A stretch of DNA of 64,000 bases from contig VXAY01005813.1 of assembly GCA_013399855.1 (NCBI GenBank), forward strand, positions 91,925 to 155,924, given 5' to 3'. The translations under genes were made by a program, and so were the position numbers. Of this stretch, positions 25,201 to 38,290 are shown piece by piece (positions within the stretch are counted from its first letter, which is position 1; each line of letters opens with the position of its first letter). The notes below the pieces were generated by a model. The model did not search any database, had not been told where the DNA came from, and was given only the letters and a program-made list of their open reading frames with translations. The stretch is from Oxyruncus cristatus (lineage: Eukaryota; Chordata; Aves; Passeriformes; Cotingidae).

Positions 25201-27404
25201 CTGAAAACCTAGGGAAAAAAAGCTACCTGTTAGCTTTGCACACAGGTATTGTTGGCTTTGACTCTGCGGGGGACTCAGACACAACCTGGAAGGCTCAGAT
25301 ACCCATCACTGGCCATCAGAATACTCAACCTTTGCGGCCAAGCTTATAGGGATGTCCCACAGCACCACCAGCCCTTTGGCCAGTGAAAAGGGCATGACTT
25401 CCAAACCACACCCTCCTTGAGATAATACTCCTGTGCAGCACAGGATCCCACAGAGGCTCGGTAGAGGATCAGGAGGGCCAGAAGATGGAATTTTCCGCCC
25501 CAGAAGCAGCGTGAATGGCTGGGTGAAGACTTCTGTATGTAGAGATCAAGTGGGGACACCTCCCTCACTGCCAAAATGCTGCTGCGCACCAGAGTATCCC
25601 ATTAGCCCTCCCAGGTGGGAAAATACTTTTTTTCTTCAATAAGAGAACAAAGACCATTGATTTTTCTGTTTATAGAGAGCAGGCAAAAAGAACTCAGGCA
25701 AAGTCCTCCTGCTCCAGTACTTGTTTGAGATACAGTGTGTGACTGGGTTTTTATAGCTGAAACAATTGCATCTCAAACTGTGAAGCCTGAGTGTTCTCCA
25801 GCTCACACCCATGACACTGCAGCACCTGTGGCAGAAGGGATTCTGAGGGACCAAAACTTCTTTTCTGAAGGAGGATGGCTGGTACCTGACACAACTGGCC
25901 TTAAACTGAAAGGAAGAGGCTGCAAGGCTTTAACACATTATCTGATTTACACTATTACTCATAATGCCAATATATTTGAAGTACAAAAAAAGTATGATTT
26001 CAGCTCTTTCTTGGATGCACTTTGTAGCACACTCACCGACCACCTTATCTCTTTGCAAAAGGTGGCACAGACACTTCATAAATGTTTACTCCAGGATTAA
26101 AATATTTTTGGTTCAGTTTGCATATGACTTACTAGCAGGCTCTCAGGTTCGTCTGGATTATTTGTTACACTTATTGAAAAGTACACATGTACACATACTA
26201 AATTCACTTTAAAAGGAAGAATCCTGGAAGACTGCTGTTCAGTAAACAGGAATGCCAATATCCTCCATGCTAACAGCCCTGACTGAAGCAGTTTACTTAA
26301 GAGGAAGAATTAACTCCAGGGCAGTTATTCTGCTGAATGTCAATAGACAGCAGCACTGAGAAAACTTTTTTTTTCTGTTGGTTTGGGAAAAGGACTTTTT
26401 GAAAGTAGAAAACAGCAAAGAATAAAACCAAATGCAGCAGTCATCAATGAATGAATTCTAATATCAATTATTAAAGATAATTCTAATATTTGTCTCCCAG
26501 AATATGGACTTTTCACAGAAGACACAGAACAGGAACATACACCCCAGACCCAGCATCCTGTCCCATACCCAGTGCAGTCTGTGGGACAGGACACACTCTT
26601 CAGGCTGAGCAACTTTTCTCTGAGGCTTTTTTCTGTCAGCGTATTGTCCAACAGGGAAAGGTATGGGGTGGGGGAAGGCCCACAGGCATTTCCCCCTCTC
26701 AGATTATCTCAGACATTTCATTTTGCAGACATATCATGATGAAAGTGTTCAGCCTCGAGATGGGGGCCTCTGCGTGGCAGAGCCATGACTGTGACCATGG
26801 CCATCCCTGATGGAATTTGCCGTGCTCTCCCTGTATCGCCCTCAGCACAGGGAAAGGATCCGTAAATGGGGGGAAAGTGCTCCAGGGTTCCCTGGCAGCC
26901 ATAAGGGGCAGCAGAACAGGATCCCAGTGCCCATGGACACAATAAACATAAACACGGACATCCAAGTAGTAAAAATACTCTGAACTACTTCAGCTAAATA
27001 TTGCAGTGTAATATTTACAATGCTGTCTGCTGAGTTAGAGCTCCTGCATAGAGTACTCTGACCTTTAATGTGTATTTCTGTATTAACTTAATATTAATTT
27101 CCCATTGAGTTTTCAATCAAACTATGAGACTCCCCTTCTTTCCCATTTAGTATTTTGGTGAAGTATTTTGAACCCCCTACCGTGTTATCTGGTTCCATCT
27201 GTTGATGTTTCTTTCCTTACCACCTCATCCCTCCAAGCTTGCCAGTATTCCTCCCTTGCCATCCCATGTTAATCAGTCTCGTATCCTCACTGCCACCCCA
27301 CGTCTGTCTCCGCTGAAGAAAGGAAGAAATGGGGGGAAGGGCTTATTGAGGCAGCAGGGAGACATGGAAAGAGCCTGCAGATACTGAGAAGGTTGTGACA
27401 AAGA
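22216..27404. other. Intergenic sequence, no gene found
   Basis: Five kilobases of mostly unique, AT-moderate DNA. An A-run sits at 22,945-22,956. Open frames are under 125 codons and lack recognisable domains. A segment at about 25,340-25,620 is denser in open frame on the minus strand, but I recognise no protein in it. Confidence 0.4.
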
Positions 27405-27605
27405 GTGAAACCCTTTCCCCATGCCCGTGGAACACAAAAAAAGTAGAGGTAGATAGGAACTGTAGTAAGGGAGATTTAGATTAAGTAAAGGAAAAACCTA
27501 GTCTCAAATAGAAGGTATAATTAAGCACTGGAATACGTTTTCATAAGGATATCAACTGTCTCCAGAGATGAACCTTTTATGGTCCTTTCCAGCCCTAAAT
27601 TCAGT
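27405..27605 (+). mobile_element. CR1-like LINE fragment, highly degenerate
   Basis: The order of GGGAGATTTAGATTAAGT, then ATTAAGCACTGGAATACG, then CTCCAGAGATG and TGGTCCTTTCCAGCCCT follows the CR1 3' region in the sense direction with many substitutions. Old copy; weak call. Confidence 0.5.
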
Positions 27606-28359
27606 GATAAATCCTTGACATCCCGTTCCTTTATCTTTCAGACTGTTATTCACTGTTACCTTGCAAGATAACCAAGTTTGATTTTTTCATTTAACAAATG
27701 GTGTAGGGTTACTAAATCTTTTGGTCTAAGAAATTGCTTGTCTAAGGCACACTAGTGATCCATAAAGGCTGGCAGCCTGTCTGCAAGGACTGCCAGCAGC
27801 AGCTTGGGAAGAAGAAACTTTGCTGGGGAGACTTGCAGAATAATCTGTCTCCTTGTACCCTCCTGGTCTCCAGCCACTGGAGTCAGGAGGAATGGCAAAC
27901 TTCACAAAACTGTTTTAAAGGAAATCATCAGAACTTAAGATTTTCTCTCTACAGCTCCAAATGTTACCATATTCTTGAGCTGCAAAAATTAATCCTAAAG
28001 GCTAATTTTAAATAGGGGAGAAAAAGAGTTCAGTTTATTAGTTTTGGTCTTGAGTTTTGAGTTGTATCAAGCATTTTTCTACTTGTTGATGTAACAAATA
28101 CCAAACAGAAATCTCTTTCATATATTGTATTTTTGTGCACTGACAATCCTTCAGGCAAGCTCCTGTTGTTTTGGCAGCTTACAGAATGATTTATCTGCAA
28201 AGAGAATTCTCCTGTTCAGTGGGACATAGAGAGGTTCTACTGCAAATTCTTTTAGAGGAATTGCAGGATAAGCAATGGAGATCGGTATCTGATCCAAGAT
28301 TTCAGCACTGTGGTGGTTAAAACAATGAGAGAAAAACAATGTTGTTTGGCACTTAGAAA
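27606..28359. other. Intergenic sequence, nothing recognised
   Basis: Unique AT-rich sequence without a convincing frame, repeat or promoter. Confidence 0.45.
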
Positions 28360-28600
28360 CCTGTTTCTAATCAGCTGAGCTACTCCTATGGGGTCAAATA
28401 AAAATGATTAGCTTATTAAAAGCATAGCTTTGCTATTTAATAAGCAAAAATGATTGAAAATTCTGTTCCAGATCCTGATAATTTTAGTGTTTCTAGTTAA
28501 GCCTACAAAATTGCATTCATTATTAGTGTCTAGATTCATTAACAATTCAATTTATAGATATTAATGCTTATAATGCATGCTTCACTTGCCAAAACTTGAA
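28360..28600. promoter_or_regulatory. Candidate conserved noncoding element containing a palindrome flanked by direct repeats
   Basis: Very AT-rich unique sequence packed with TAAT/ATTA cores (AATGATTAGC, TTCATTAACAATTC, GATATTAATGC). Arms GCTTATTAAA (28,411-28,420) and TTTAATAAGC (28,436-28,445) form a perfect 10-bp stem that extends through AGCA/TGCT with one bulge. The hairpin is flanked by perfect direct repeats AAAAATGATT at 28,400-28,409 and 28,446-28,455. Suits a homeodomain-binding enhancer or a tiny insertion. Confidence 0.4.
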
Positions 28601-30901
28601 GAGAAATTGTTTCAATTAGCTTTCATGGATCATGGATCCTACCGGCTGGGTATTTTTAGACAAAAGATACAAACACATCCCCAAGCAATGCTAATGCACA
28701 GCTGGAATCCGTATGGAAGGTCAGCTTACGGTTTAAAAGGGAAACCAGTAAATGAATTTTACACAGAACAGTGAGACAGGAACAGAACCAATCAAATATT
28801 TGCAGGTCACACCTCTCCCCTCAAAAATGCCACAATTCTCTGGGCTTTGTGCTGGATTCTTAAAAATAAGTGAGCCCATGAAGATATAAGCTGGTGACTG
28901 GATTGGGGGATCCTTGCCAGGGTGTGATGACGCCTGCCAGGTATGCACGGGCCCAAGGCAAACTGCTCCCTTCTCATTCAAACCACATAATTGAAGTCAG
29001 CAATGAAGCACCGATGTAGCCAAGGACAGAACTGTGATCCACATTTTATCTTTTTCCTTTAGGTCTGTTAGACTCAGGGAGAACAACCCAAAATCTATTA
29101 CAAACAAATTTGCTCTACACCTACAAACTAGAAGCCCATGAGAGGACAGAAGGGAACACGCCGCTGAGCCGGCCAGGTGCAGGTTTAGGGGCAAGGTGCC
29201 CAGTGCTGTCCCTGTGAGAACAGCAGGCCTGGGGGTAGCAAAGCCATCCCCAGTGTCACACGGACACTGCAGCAGCAGGAGCTGAGCCCTGCTGAGCTCT
29301 GAGCTGTGCACGACCCAGGGGAAGCACATGGCCTTGGGACCAGCGAGTTCAGCTGAGCACTGACAGGACTCACAGGATCTCTCGGGTCCACAGCCATTAA
29401 TATAAAAAAGTTACTAGAAGTTGGCCTTTGATATTGACAGTAATCCATTCCCTTCCTTCTCCTCTGCTGAACATTCAAAACCCCAGTTGGACAGTGGTGG
29501 GATTTTAGTGCATGGGCAGTATCCTGAGGTACATCAGGTGTCTCTAAAGGCAGTGCAAGTCCCCGCAGACCAAGAGCCAACTGGCTGTTCCTGCTTCCTG
29601 AGCACAGGGTTACCTGGCACAACAATGTCAGCTGAGCCAAGGCCCTCAGTCCATACCTGCTCACAGCACCACGGCTTCTCTCCCATCTGCACATCTGAGA
29701 TGGTGTTTCTGTAAACAAATAACTTCAGTTTATGGCTCTCCTTGCTGAGAACAAGGTAAACTAAATTCCAGGAATATCAAAGATACTCAGTATTTATCCA
29801 AACAGCCTAACCAACCATTCCTTCTTAAAGCTGGTCTTTGTTTCAGAAGTGTCTAGACTATACAGATCAATCAAATTATTTCTTTTGAGTTGGCTTATTT
29901 TCAGAGAGCAGCACTCTGAAGAGTGCTGACCACAGAGGTGTCTCACAGGCATCTCGCTGCTGGGCTTGAGCACATTTCTCTCATGTTTATTTGTAGGGCA
30001 GAAGCCAGGCCCACACTAAATTCTTTGCCAGTGACGTGAGAGCATGTGCTCAGCTGGAATTTCTCCACAGAGAAAAGCAATTAAGAAAAAGATTTAGAGT
30101 AGCATCAGCCCTGAAGTTGGCTGCAGCCCGCTCTGCAGAGCAGCAGTATTAGCACAGACCCACTGCTGCTCGAGGCGGCTTCATGGCCAGCGAGCTCAGA
30201 GGTACATCCTACCAAATAAACATTTTTGTGCACTTAGGACTTAAGTCAGGATAACCTTGTTATAACTCAATGAAGGCAAACCCAAATGATCCGTCTTCCA
30301 GTTTGACTTGACTCTAAATTTGGTACCAGAGAACAGATTGGTGCTCCATTCAGGCTTATACGCTTTGGCAAAGCAGACAGGATGAAGAAGCCCCGTGGCC
30401 TCTTGCACTTACACCCAGTCTATTGCAGGCTTCAGAATTAAAATAGAAAAGTCATCTAAACAACTATTTTTAATGATGTGATGTGTCTTCACCTGCGTGA
30501 AGCAATAAGGAACATAAATTCACAGACCTTAACCTGCACTATCCATGTTCCCAAATTCATTAATTCAAAATTACAGCTTGAACAGTATTTAAAAATAATC
30601 AACTCATTAAATAAGAAAAATGCCTCACAAACCTATCAGCAATGCAGGGGCAATGGGAGCCTGACTGCCAGCAGCTGTGGTCAGCAATGAGGTCATTAGC
30701 AACACCGCAGTGCTGGTCGACACCATCATTCATTTGGTTTTGAAAGCCCACAGAGGCCTGACTTGCCCTGCCATGGAAAAGAGAGAGCAAACAGATTCCA
30801 GTTATGCGAAGATCCTGTTTATCACCTCTCCCACTTCCTGCAAACATGCTTTTAGACCTCTTCTGCAAGCCTCTGAACATCCTGGTTGTTCCTCTGACTG
30901 T
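28601..30901. other. Intergenic sequence
   Basis: Unique sequence. The open frame at 29,185-29,718 (-) is 177 codons but has no recognised domain and lies in locally GC-rich DNA. I judge it chance. No repeat family identified. Confidence 0.4.
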
Positions 30902-31185
30902 ACAGAGCCACAGAACAGCCCAGGCTGGAAGGGACCTTAAAAGACAATTTTTCTGACCTTTCATGGGAAAAGGGGCCCAGATGAGATTCTAACTTTCTGT
31001 TCAGAAGCATCTCAAAACCCATAAGTGGTAGAGACTCCACCATATCCCTGGGGATGTATTTCCTGTCCCTGCTCCTAAGGACATGCACATCAGAACTCTA
31101 ATGATGGGCAGATAAAGACAAACCGGACACATTATGAGTAGCTCCCATATGTAGGGTTTTGAACATCAATGACAACACTGAGCCC
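30902..31185 (-). mobile_element. CR1 LINE 3' fragment
   Basis: Opens with CACAGAACAGCCCAGGCTGG, AAGGGACCTTAAAAGACAATTT and CCTTTCATGGGAAAAGGGGCC. This is the reverse complement of a CR1 3' region. GAGACTCCACCATATCCCTG follows. Confidence 0.85.
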
Positions 31186-34100
31186 ACCTGGAAATCGAGA
31201 AAAAGGATAAATAGGCTCAGAAAGGAAAAGAACTCTTTACTTCTGGGTTTTGTTTAGGTTCAGTGTTTTAACAGTTTTATAGGTTTTGCATCTGTAGGGT
31301 GCTGATTTGTGTTCTTCAATCTTGCACTTGGAAATCAGCCTGGAACCTGATACTGCTACAGCTCAGTGTGAGACACTGTGCAAGCCTCAAGCCCCCTTAA
31401 TGGCAGGATGCAAGTTTCTCCTTGGGGTGCCTGCAGATTTATTTGTATTTATCATCTCCAAAGAGATAGCAGTGACAGACAACCTTGGGACACTTGTATC
31501 TGTACCCATCTCTGACACAAGACAGCTTAATGGTTAAAAATACAACAGATTTAAACAGTTAGAAATGTCAGATTTCCAATTACAGAGCTAGAAACAAGAT
31601 TTAAAATAATTAAAAATTGCATATATTATGTTTAAAACAAAAAGATTTTCTCTTCAGTGTATCTTGAGAATGCCTTTTTTTTTTTTTACTGGCCACAGCA
31701 GTTGCAGACAGAGCCCAGGTTAACTCCTGTTTTCCACTGGCTATTTTAGACCCTAAGTATTTTAGCACTATCTGGGAGGAGGGACATGAATTTCTCTCAG
31801 TTCTTATTTTCCTGACTATTTTCTTTCCTCCAAACACTTGAATGATTCAATAAAGTGAAGTTATTTTTGGCAAAGAGCACTTTTCACCAAGAGTTGTTTA
31901 AATGCTTTTCTTGAACAGTTTCCTTTTGTCTTTTTTTGAATTCAGTGATTGGTTTTACAACCATAAAACTTCTGCAGGTCTAAATCTAGGGTTACATATT
32001 CCTCCCTCCTTTAACAAATTCCACCCATTTAACAATAACTAAGTTAATTTTTGCATTTTATATTTTGAAGGAGGAAACAGGGCAGTGGTAGAGGCAGGAG
32101 GCTGACATGGTGAGAGGATGAGGGAAAAGGAACAGCAGAGATGGATTAGGCACAGAGGGAACACAGGTGGGACCAACAGAAGGAAATGTTAATGGGCACA
32201 AGCAAACATAAACACCCCCCTTAATTTTCTCTAGCACCAGACAAGTTTGCTCATTTCTTCCTGGAAGCCCATTGTGCCAAGGCTTCCTCAAACTGATCTT
32301 TGGGTCACTCAGGGCTCTGCAGCACTCATGGCTCCCATGACGATGACAGGGATCAAAGGAGGAATTGCAGCTGGGTGTGTTGTCACCACGTGCCAGCAGC
32401 AGTGCACACATGAGTTGCAAATACATTGCCTTGAGATGTTGGGTATTTGGCAAAACACTCAGAAACTGCTCCCAGCAGCTGCGAGAGCGCTCTCTGCGGA
32501 AAGCAAGTCCATCTCTCCTTGGACTGATAGACAACGAGGCTCCAGAACATGAGACAAAATAGGTGATGAAAATGGGAAAAGGAGGAGATGGTTCTGGAAA
32601 AGGTCACAAGAGTGTCAGATAAGCTGTTATGAGACAGGAGAGTTATTGTGGTTGAGAGTTACTCATAACTTCATATCTGAGCCTCAGGTTCTTCCATCCC
32701 TCAAGAGAATTCCTGTGGTGAGCTTGGCAGGTCCCATACCCTTATTTTGTGCATTTTGGAAAACAGAGTGGGATGCTACAAATACCCTCAGGGGAAAAAA
32801 AAACAAAACAAAACAGAGTGGGGTGCTTCAAATATCACCACAGGAAAGGTTGATTTTGGTTTAAAAAAAAAAAAAAAATTTGTTTGCAAGATTTCCATCT
32901 TAGCAAAGCTTTGATTCTGACACAATCAGAAATCCCAAGCTTTACCTTGTCGAAAAGACTGGAAATTTACAGCTTGCAGGGAACAAAAAAAAAAAAAAAA
33001 AAGGACAGCTATTTGTGGCAGGAATGCCTGCCTGGTTTAACCCCCCTCTGCCCTCCTCTCACCCGCCCAGCCCCGCACTTGGGGCAGACTCCATGCTGGT
33101 ATTTGAACTCAGCCAAAAGGAAGCCACTTCCTCATTAAGACATACCCAAGTATGGCAATAACGTGGAGAGCCAAAAGTAGTAACAGATTTATTATTACCA
33201 CTGTGTGGAAATAAAATGGGGTTTTTTTCCCTGTTACTCAATCCAGTTAATTATCCATGCAAAGCAAAGTTATTCCTGGCAGCCACAGAGGCAGAGCTGA
33301 CTTGGTAATGCTGGGGGTGGAATGGTTGTTATGCAGGAGGAGAAACTAAATAGTTCAGTAAATTAGCCCAAATAGATCCACACTGGTATTGGCCTCTAGA
33401 GATTCCAAATACCAAATTCAATGCTTTTAGGCTTATCAGACTTTTTATTTAATAGAAAAATGTCTGATCTGGGACTGCATCATATCCCAAAGATTCTACA
33501 AAGAGGTAATTTTTCAGTGTGCCCTGAGGGTAACAGGGAGAATTACAGAAAGCTTCAAACCATCCGGCTCCCACAAGCATCCTGCATCCTGGACTTTCAC
33601 TAGAGCAACAAAGCACAGCCAGCAAGGAATGTTGGTGGTTCCTGAATACTTGGATGGGTGTTACAAAGCACAGCACTGTGTGCTTCAAGGGCCCAAGTTC
33701 TCCTGGAAAAGGACACTTGGATTTCACTGTGGGGAGCCCCAGGCTGAGACTGCAGCACCATATTTGTGTGACTGGCCCCAGGACAGCTCAGCCTGAAGCA
33801 CCCTGTACCCCAGCTCCAGAAGCATTCTGGAGGCACTCTGCTTACTCTTGAAGCTTATTTGCCCTACGAAGTGTTCCCACAGTCACCCACAGTCAGGTTT
33901 TACCTTGTGAGAAAAAACAAACAGCAAAAAAACAAACACCAAACACACAATGCCACATTCCCTTTGACAACTGGAGAGAAGCCATCAAAATGAAGCCATA
34001 GAGTAGAAAAAAACCTAAACCTCCAGAAAGCAAGAGCTGAAAGTGAAGAAAACCACAGAATTTATTCAAAGTATTTATTTGAACTGTCCACAGGCACAGT

Positions 34101-34360
34101 GATTGTACAAACATGGAACAACGGGAACACAAATGAACACTATGGGAAAAGAAACCCCTGACATTTTTACTGCAGTAAGGACAGACCACCAAGAACAGCC
34201 TGACTCAAACACAAAGCATCAGTTCCCACACCAGAGCTGTTTGTGTTGGCTCCAGCAGCCAGGTCCGACCAGAACAGTAAGAACATGCATTCTGCTGATG
34301 TTTGAATAACCCCTGCCAACAAATTGATCCCCCAGCAGCCATGCTGTAGGATATGGGTTC
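31186..34360. other. Intergenic sequence with A-rich runs and a short tandem duplication
   Basis: Unique-looking sequence. A 50-bp-period tandem duplication is annotated separately at 32,759-32,855. Poly(A)/(T) runs occur at 31,675-31,687, 32,863-32,877 and 32,985-33,002. No gene recognised. Confidence 0.4.
32759..32855. repeat. Tandem duplication, period 50 bp, two copies
   Basis: AAACAGAGTGGGATGCTACA at 32,761 recurs as AAACAGAGTGGGGTGCTTCA at 32,811. The first copy ends in an A-rich spacer of about 17 bases. The copies differ by several substitutions, so the duplication is not recent. Confidence 0.8.
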
Positions 34361-34379
34361 AAATAAATAAATAAATAAG
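34361..34379. repeat. (AAAT)n microsatellite
   Basis: About five perfect units. Confidence 0.9.
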
Positions 34380-34439
34380 AGAGAGCAAGAAAGTAATGGG
34401 AAAAGACACCCAGTGCTCCTCTTCCAGCATCAGCGTTCA

Positions 34440-34720
34440 GTGGGAGTTGAATAACTAGAGCTCAGTAGAGTGAATAACTAAAAACACGGTAAATTTGTAA
34501 TCGTTTATAATTGGTTTAAACTGCTATGCCCCAGTATAGCCTATTTCCTGAAGAGATGTCATCCTTTCACTCTTTTCAGTCCTTTACAGACTCTTAAGAT
34601 TAAATGGGACTCTGTACCTTTAATTGTCATTTTCCATCTTGCACAAGAAACCTTTTCCACAGCACAGTCTATTTTTAAGTTATAAATAAAACACCCAACT
34701 ATTTTCTTTTTCCCACAGAT
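34440..34720. promoter_or_regulatory. Possible conserved noncoding element
   Basis: AT-rich, with TTTGTAATCGTTTATAATTGG and ACCTTTAATTGTCATTTTCC stretches and no repeats. Resembles the stronger candidates but with fewer CpGs. Weak call. Confidence 0.25.
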
Positions 34721-37700
34721 GAGAACATTAAAACATTGACATTTTAATCTGTTCTATACAAGAGTGAGTTGTGTCAGCACACTGCTTCCAGCTACAACAA
34801 CAGAAAACCCAAGTTTAATTAAAGACAGAGTGGAGAAGTTGCTCGGTGGTGTCTGAACCAGGAATACAAGGCAGACCCTCACTCGCTCACCATTTTGGGC
34901 TCAGATTCCTCTTTGGGCAACTACTGAGCAGGCAAAAGATGACAAAAAAGGAAGGGGAGGGAGGAGAAGAAACAAATATATTTTCTCAGTTAGGAGACGT
35001 AAAAGGTGAGACCACATATCTGAGACTTACATACATTACGAATTTTACCCAGAAAACAGTAACAGCATGGCACAAACAGTCCTAACACAAATGTGCAGCA
35101 GAGGCCACTCACAGCCACACACGCTGGGGCTGAAAAACATACACCTGTAAGACTCACACCCATGTGTGCTTAGCCTGCACCTGCTAATAAACAGTTCCCA
35201 AATAAACTGTTATGACAGCAGTCCTTGCACACTTCTGTTGCCCAGTCAGGAACCTAACTCTTATGTTTCAGTCTTAGAAGTGGTATAAAAATGAGTGCAG
35301 ACTTGTTATGCACCTGGCACCTTCCAAGAGCCCTCAGCTGGGTGAGAATTCTCCTTCCAAATTGCAAATGTCGTGACTCCGCAGCTTTCCTTCTCACTGG
35401 TCAAGTCCCAAACCCTGAGCAAGCCCCTAGGGTTTCGTTACATCACCCAAAGAGAGGGGCTGTGTCATATTATTTGTTTAATAATGAACATGTCAAAACC
35501 ACTACAAACAGGAAGTAAGAAAGGGAGTAAGTACTCAAGGGAGTAAGAAAAAGCATTTTCTGCAGTAGAAGTGAGACATACTTCTAATGAGTTCTTTGTT
35601 AGCATTTCACATCCAAAATTTCTCTCCAAGTACCTAGACATCTCAGTAATGTGCCTCTTGATTTTCTTTAAATATGTCAGTCCATAACCTTATCACTCAC
35701 TGGCTGGAGAAGAACACTGCTGTATTTGATCCTCTATCCTCTTCTCTCACAACTTCAGTTCCAATGTAAAAGGCTAGTTCAGGCTAGCTGATACCCCTAA
35801 GGCAGGGGATAAGGCAAAGAGAATAAAGAGAGTTGTGTAAATAGGAATGAAATGGAAACTGGAGATGAAAAAAAAAAAAAGTAAAAAGTGGAAGAAAAAG
35901 CAGAGTAACACAGTTACCAATTGCAGATCCCAAGCTTTGGAAGATGCAGCTGCGAGTGCTGCATTCCCGTCAGACAGCACCACCTCTCCTGATCATTTAA
36001 GTACCAACCACCAGCACAGGCACCTGTAGTACCCGATGAACAGGAAGCATTAAATACCTGTTCACAGGGGACCTTTGTTGACAGCCTGGAGGTGATGGAT
36101 ACTCCAGCCTTTCTCAGCAGGTGGGCACCTGCCACTGTTTCCATTTCTGGGCACGCCTGTGTATGTCTCAGCTTCACAGTTTTTCCTGTGCCGTATTCTA
36201 AACTCACCACCTGTGAGTGTGAATTATGAAGAAGTTTCCAGGAGTGCTTTCTCCATCTGCTTCCCAAAGAGAAAAAAAAAAAAAAAATCTCTGCGAATGC
36301 AAGCAGAGCCTTTGGGAGCCCTTTCAGAGGATCAGCAGCAGGATTTCACCAAGCAGCTGTAGCTCATTAGATCTGCCACAGAGCGTGAAAGCCACTTGCC
36401 AATAGTGTCGGAGACTATTCCTCATGTCAGTCTCCAAGAGGACAGCCCTGACAGAGCCCAAGGGGAGCACACCAGGCTGGGCTCCGAGGGAACAGCGGGG
36501 CACACAGCCGGGCGCTCCACGCTGAACACGAGGTTGAGCTGTGGGGGAAGAGTGATGGCCCAGCTTTCACCCCCTGGGCATCGGGGCTTCTGCTACACCA
36601 CAAATGGAGAAGCTGTCTTGGAAATAAAACAAAGCTGGCCATGGTAACCATGCACCTGGCACAAGCTATTTTCCAAATAGCAAGTTTGTGCACCCCTTTG
36701 AGGCTTGTTAATCTGCAGTTAACAGCAAAATAAAATAATTCTGAGACCAGTCAAATCAAAAGGATCTCTCACAGTTCAGCATTCAGGTTAATCAGGACTA
36801 CTAAGGTGCTGCTCCAAAATAAATACAAGATTAAAGCAAACAAAGAGGGAGTCTGAAAAATACTATTTTTGTTCCTTTCATTTAACATCTGCATATATAG
36901 TAACAAAAATAAGGGGGTTTAACCATAGTACATAACTGGATGGGATTAGCCCCCCTGAGCACTGGGCTGGCAGATGTTGCAGCTCTGGGCACAGCATCAG
37001 GGTTCAAACACAACGCTGTCCCCTTTAGCTGGTTGCAATAATTTAACACACTCTAATAACTGTCCTCTTCTGCCTTCACTCCCCTCTTCCCTTTTGATGC
37101 CTGTAGCAGCGCTGTGGACAGTTTAGCCCCAGTCCCAGGCAGTCTGGTCATGCAACATGGCACAGCACCATCGCTCACAGAACACAAACATGCCGAGGCC
37201 TTCACCAGTGCATACCATAACCTCTAAGTATCCAGTTCCACCCCACGTACCCCAGCTCTGACATCCTGTCTGCAACAGTGGCTGGGAAGAGTTGTCAGAA
37301 ATCCAGGAGATGAATGAGCGATGATTTAGTGTTTGTTAATCAAACAAACATCACCCCACCCAAGCCTCCTGACACTGGTATAGTCTCTGAAGCAATGAAG
37401 AGACTTCACAGAAAGCATTCTCTCCACATCCCTAAGAATCAATAATCCACTTGTACAGTTCACCTGGATTCTATTTTTAAAACTGTTTTTACAGATTACC
37501 AGAGACAATAGTTTTCCTTCCTAACATACACCTTACTTAGAGAAGTGCTTGCAGAAAGTTGGAAAAAAGCATGATGAATATACAGCAAATAGCACCAACC
37601 AATCAAATTATATATTTAATAATTCCTTAGCATTCCAGAGAAGCAGCAGATTATATTTGACAGAGAAGATGTACTGCAAGAAGAGCAATCTTGTGCTCAG

Positions 37701-38049
37701 AGCAGAGCTGGCCTTTCTGCAGTGCTTTGCTGTCATTGGGATATGCACTATGCCAATGGCAGCACAGCCATGGACCTGGTTGTCACAGCCGAGGAGCATC
37801 AGTGTCCTCCTGGCACAGGAAAGTATTTTAGGAAAACCTTCGAGAGTCTGATGTCATGCAAGGTACCCTAAATGACCCTATAGACACTTCATTAAAAAGC
37901 CAAACTCTACAGCACAGAAACAAGTAGGATTGATGGTCTTCTACAACTGCATATCAAAGAGAATCCTCTCCAAGCAGGTACCAGAAAAAAAGACATTCAA
38001 TAGCAAATTTTATGAGAGAAGGATAAAAACCAGGTAGTTCAACAGTTCC
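34721..38049. other. Intergenic sequence
   Basis: Unique-looking DNA with A-runs near 35,868-35,880 and 36,272-36,287. No coding exon, promoter or repeat family recognised. A stretch at about 36,700-36,930 is AT-rich and could be regulatory, but nothing distinguishes it strongly. Confidence 0.35.
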
Positions 38050-38290
38050 TGAAATCCCAGTGGTGGTCAATAAATCGACTTGTGCTTCACATTATATGAA
38101 GAGGCTGTACTTAGCAAATCACTGTGTAAGCTGCCTCAATAACAGCACTCCTGCTATCAAGTTTACTTGCAATGAGTCCAACAAAGAAATTAATTTCTTA
38201 GATGACAAGAAAAGGTTATCTAGAACGGGGAAAACACAGGAGACAAAGATTTCCACTAATAAAACAAATATCAGACTCTGAGCTGAATTT
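38050..38290 (+). mobile_element. Relic of a Penelope-like retroelement reverse transcriptase
   Basis: Two reading frames hold RT-like pieces in the right order. One gives WWSINRLV at 38,061-38,084, resembling the WWRYIDDIF motif of Penelope-like RTs. A second, shifted frame from about 38,132 gives LNNSTPAIKFTCNESNKE followed by INFLD, resembling the LNxxHPxIKFT...INFLD motif. The spacing of about 25 codons between them matches the family. The shift and stop codons show an inactive copy. Penelope-like relics are known as ancient vertebrate repeats. The match is by eye; a translated search is needed. Confidence 0.55.

Noticed and set aside
37740..37800. Possible further Penelope-like RT motif (STAMD...) upstream of the relic
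   Set aside because: Short and too far from the clear motifs; not distinguishable from chance by eye.
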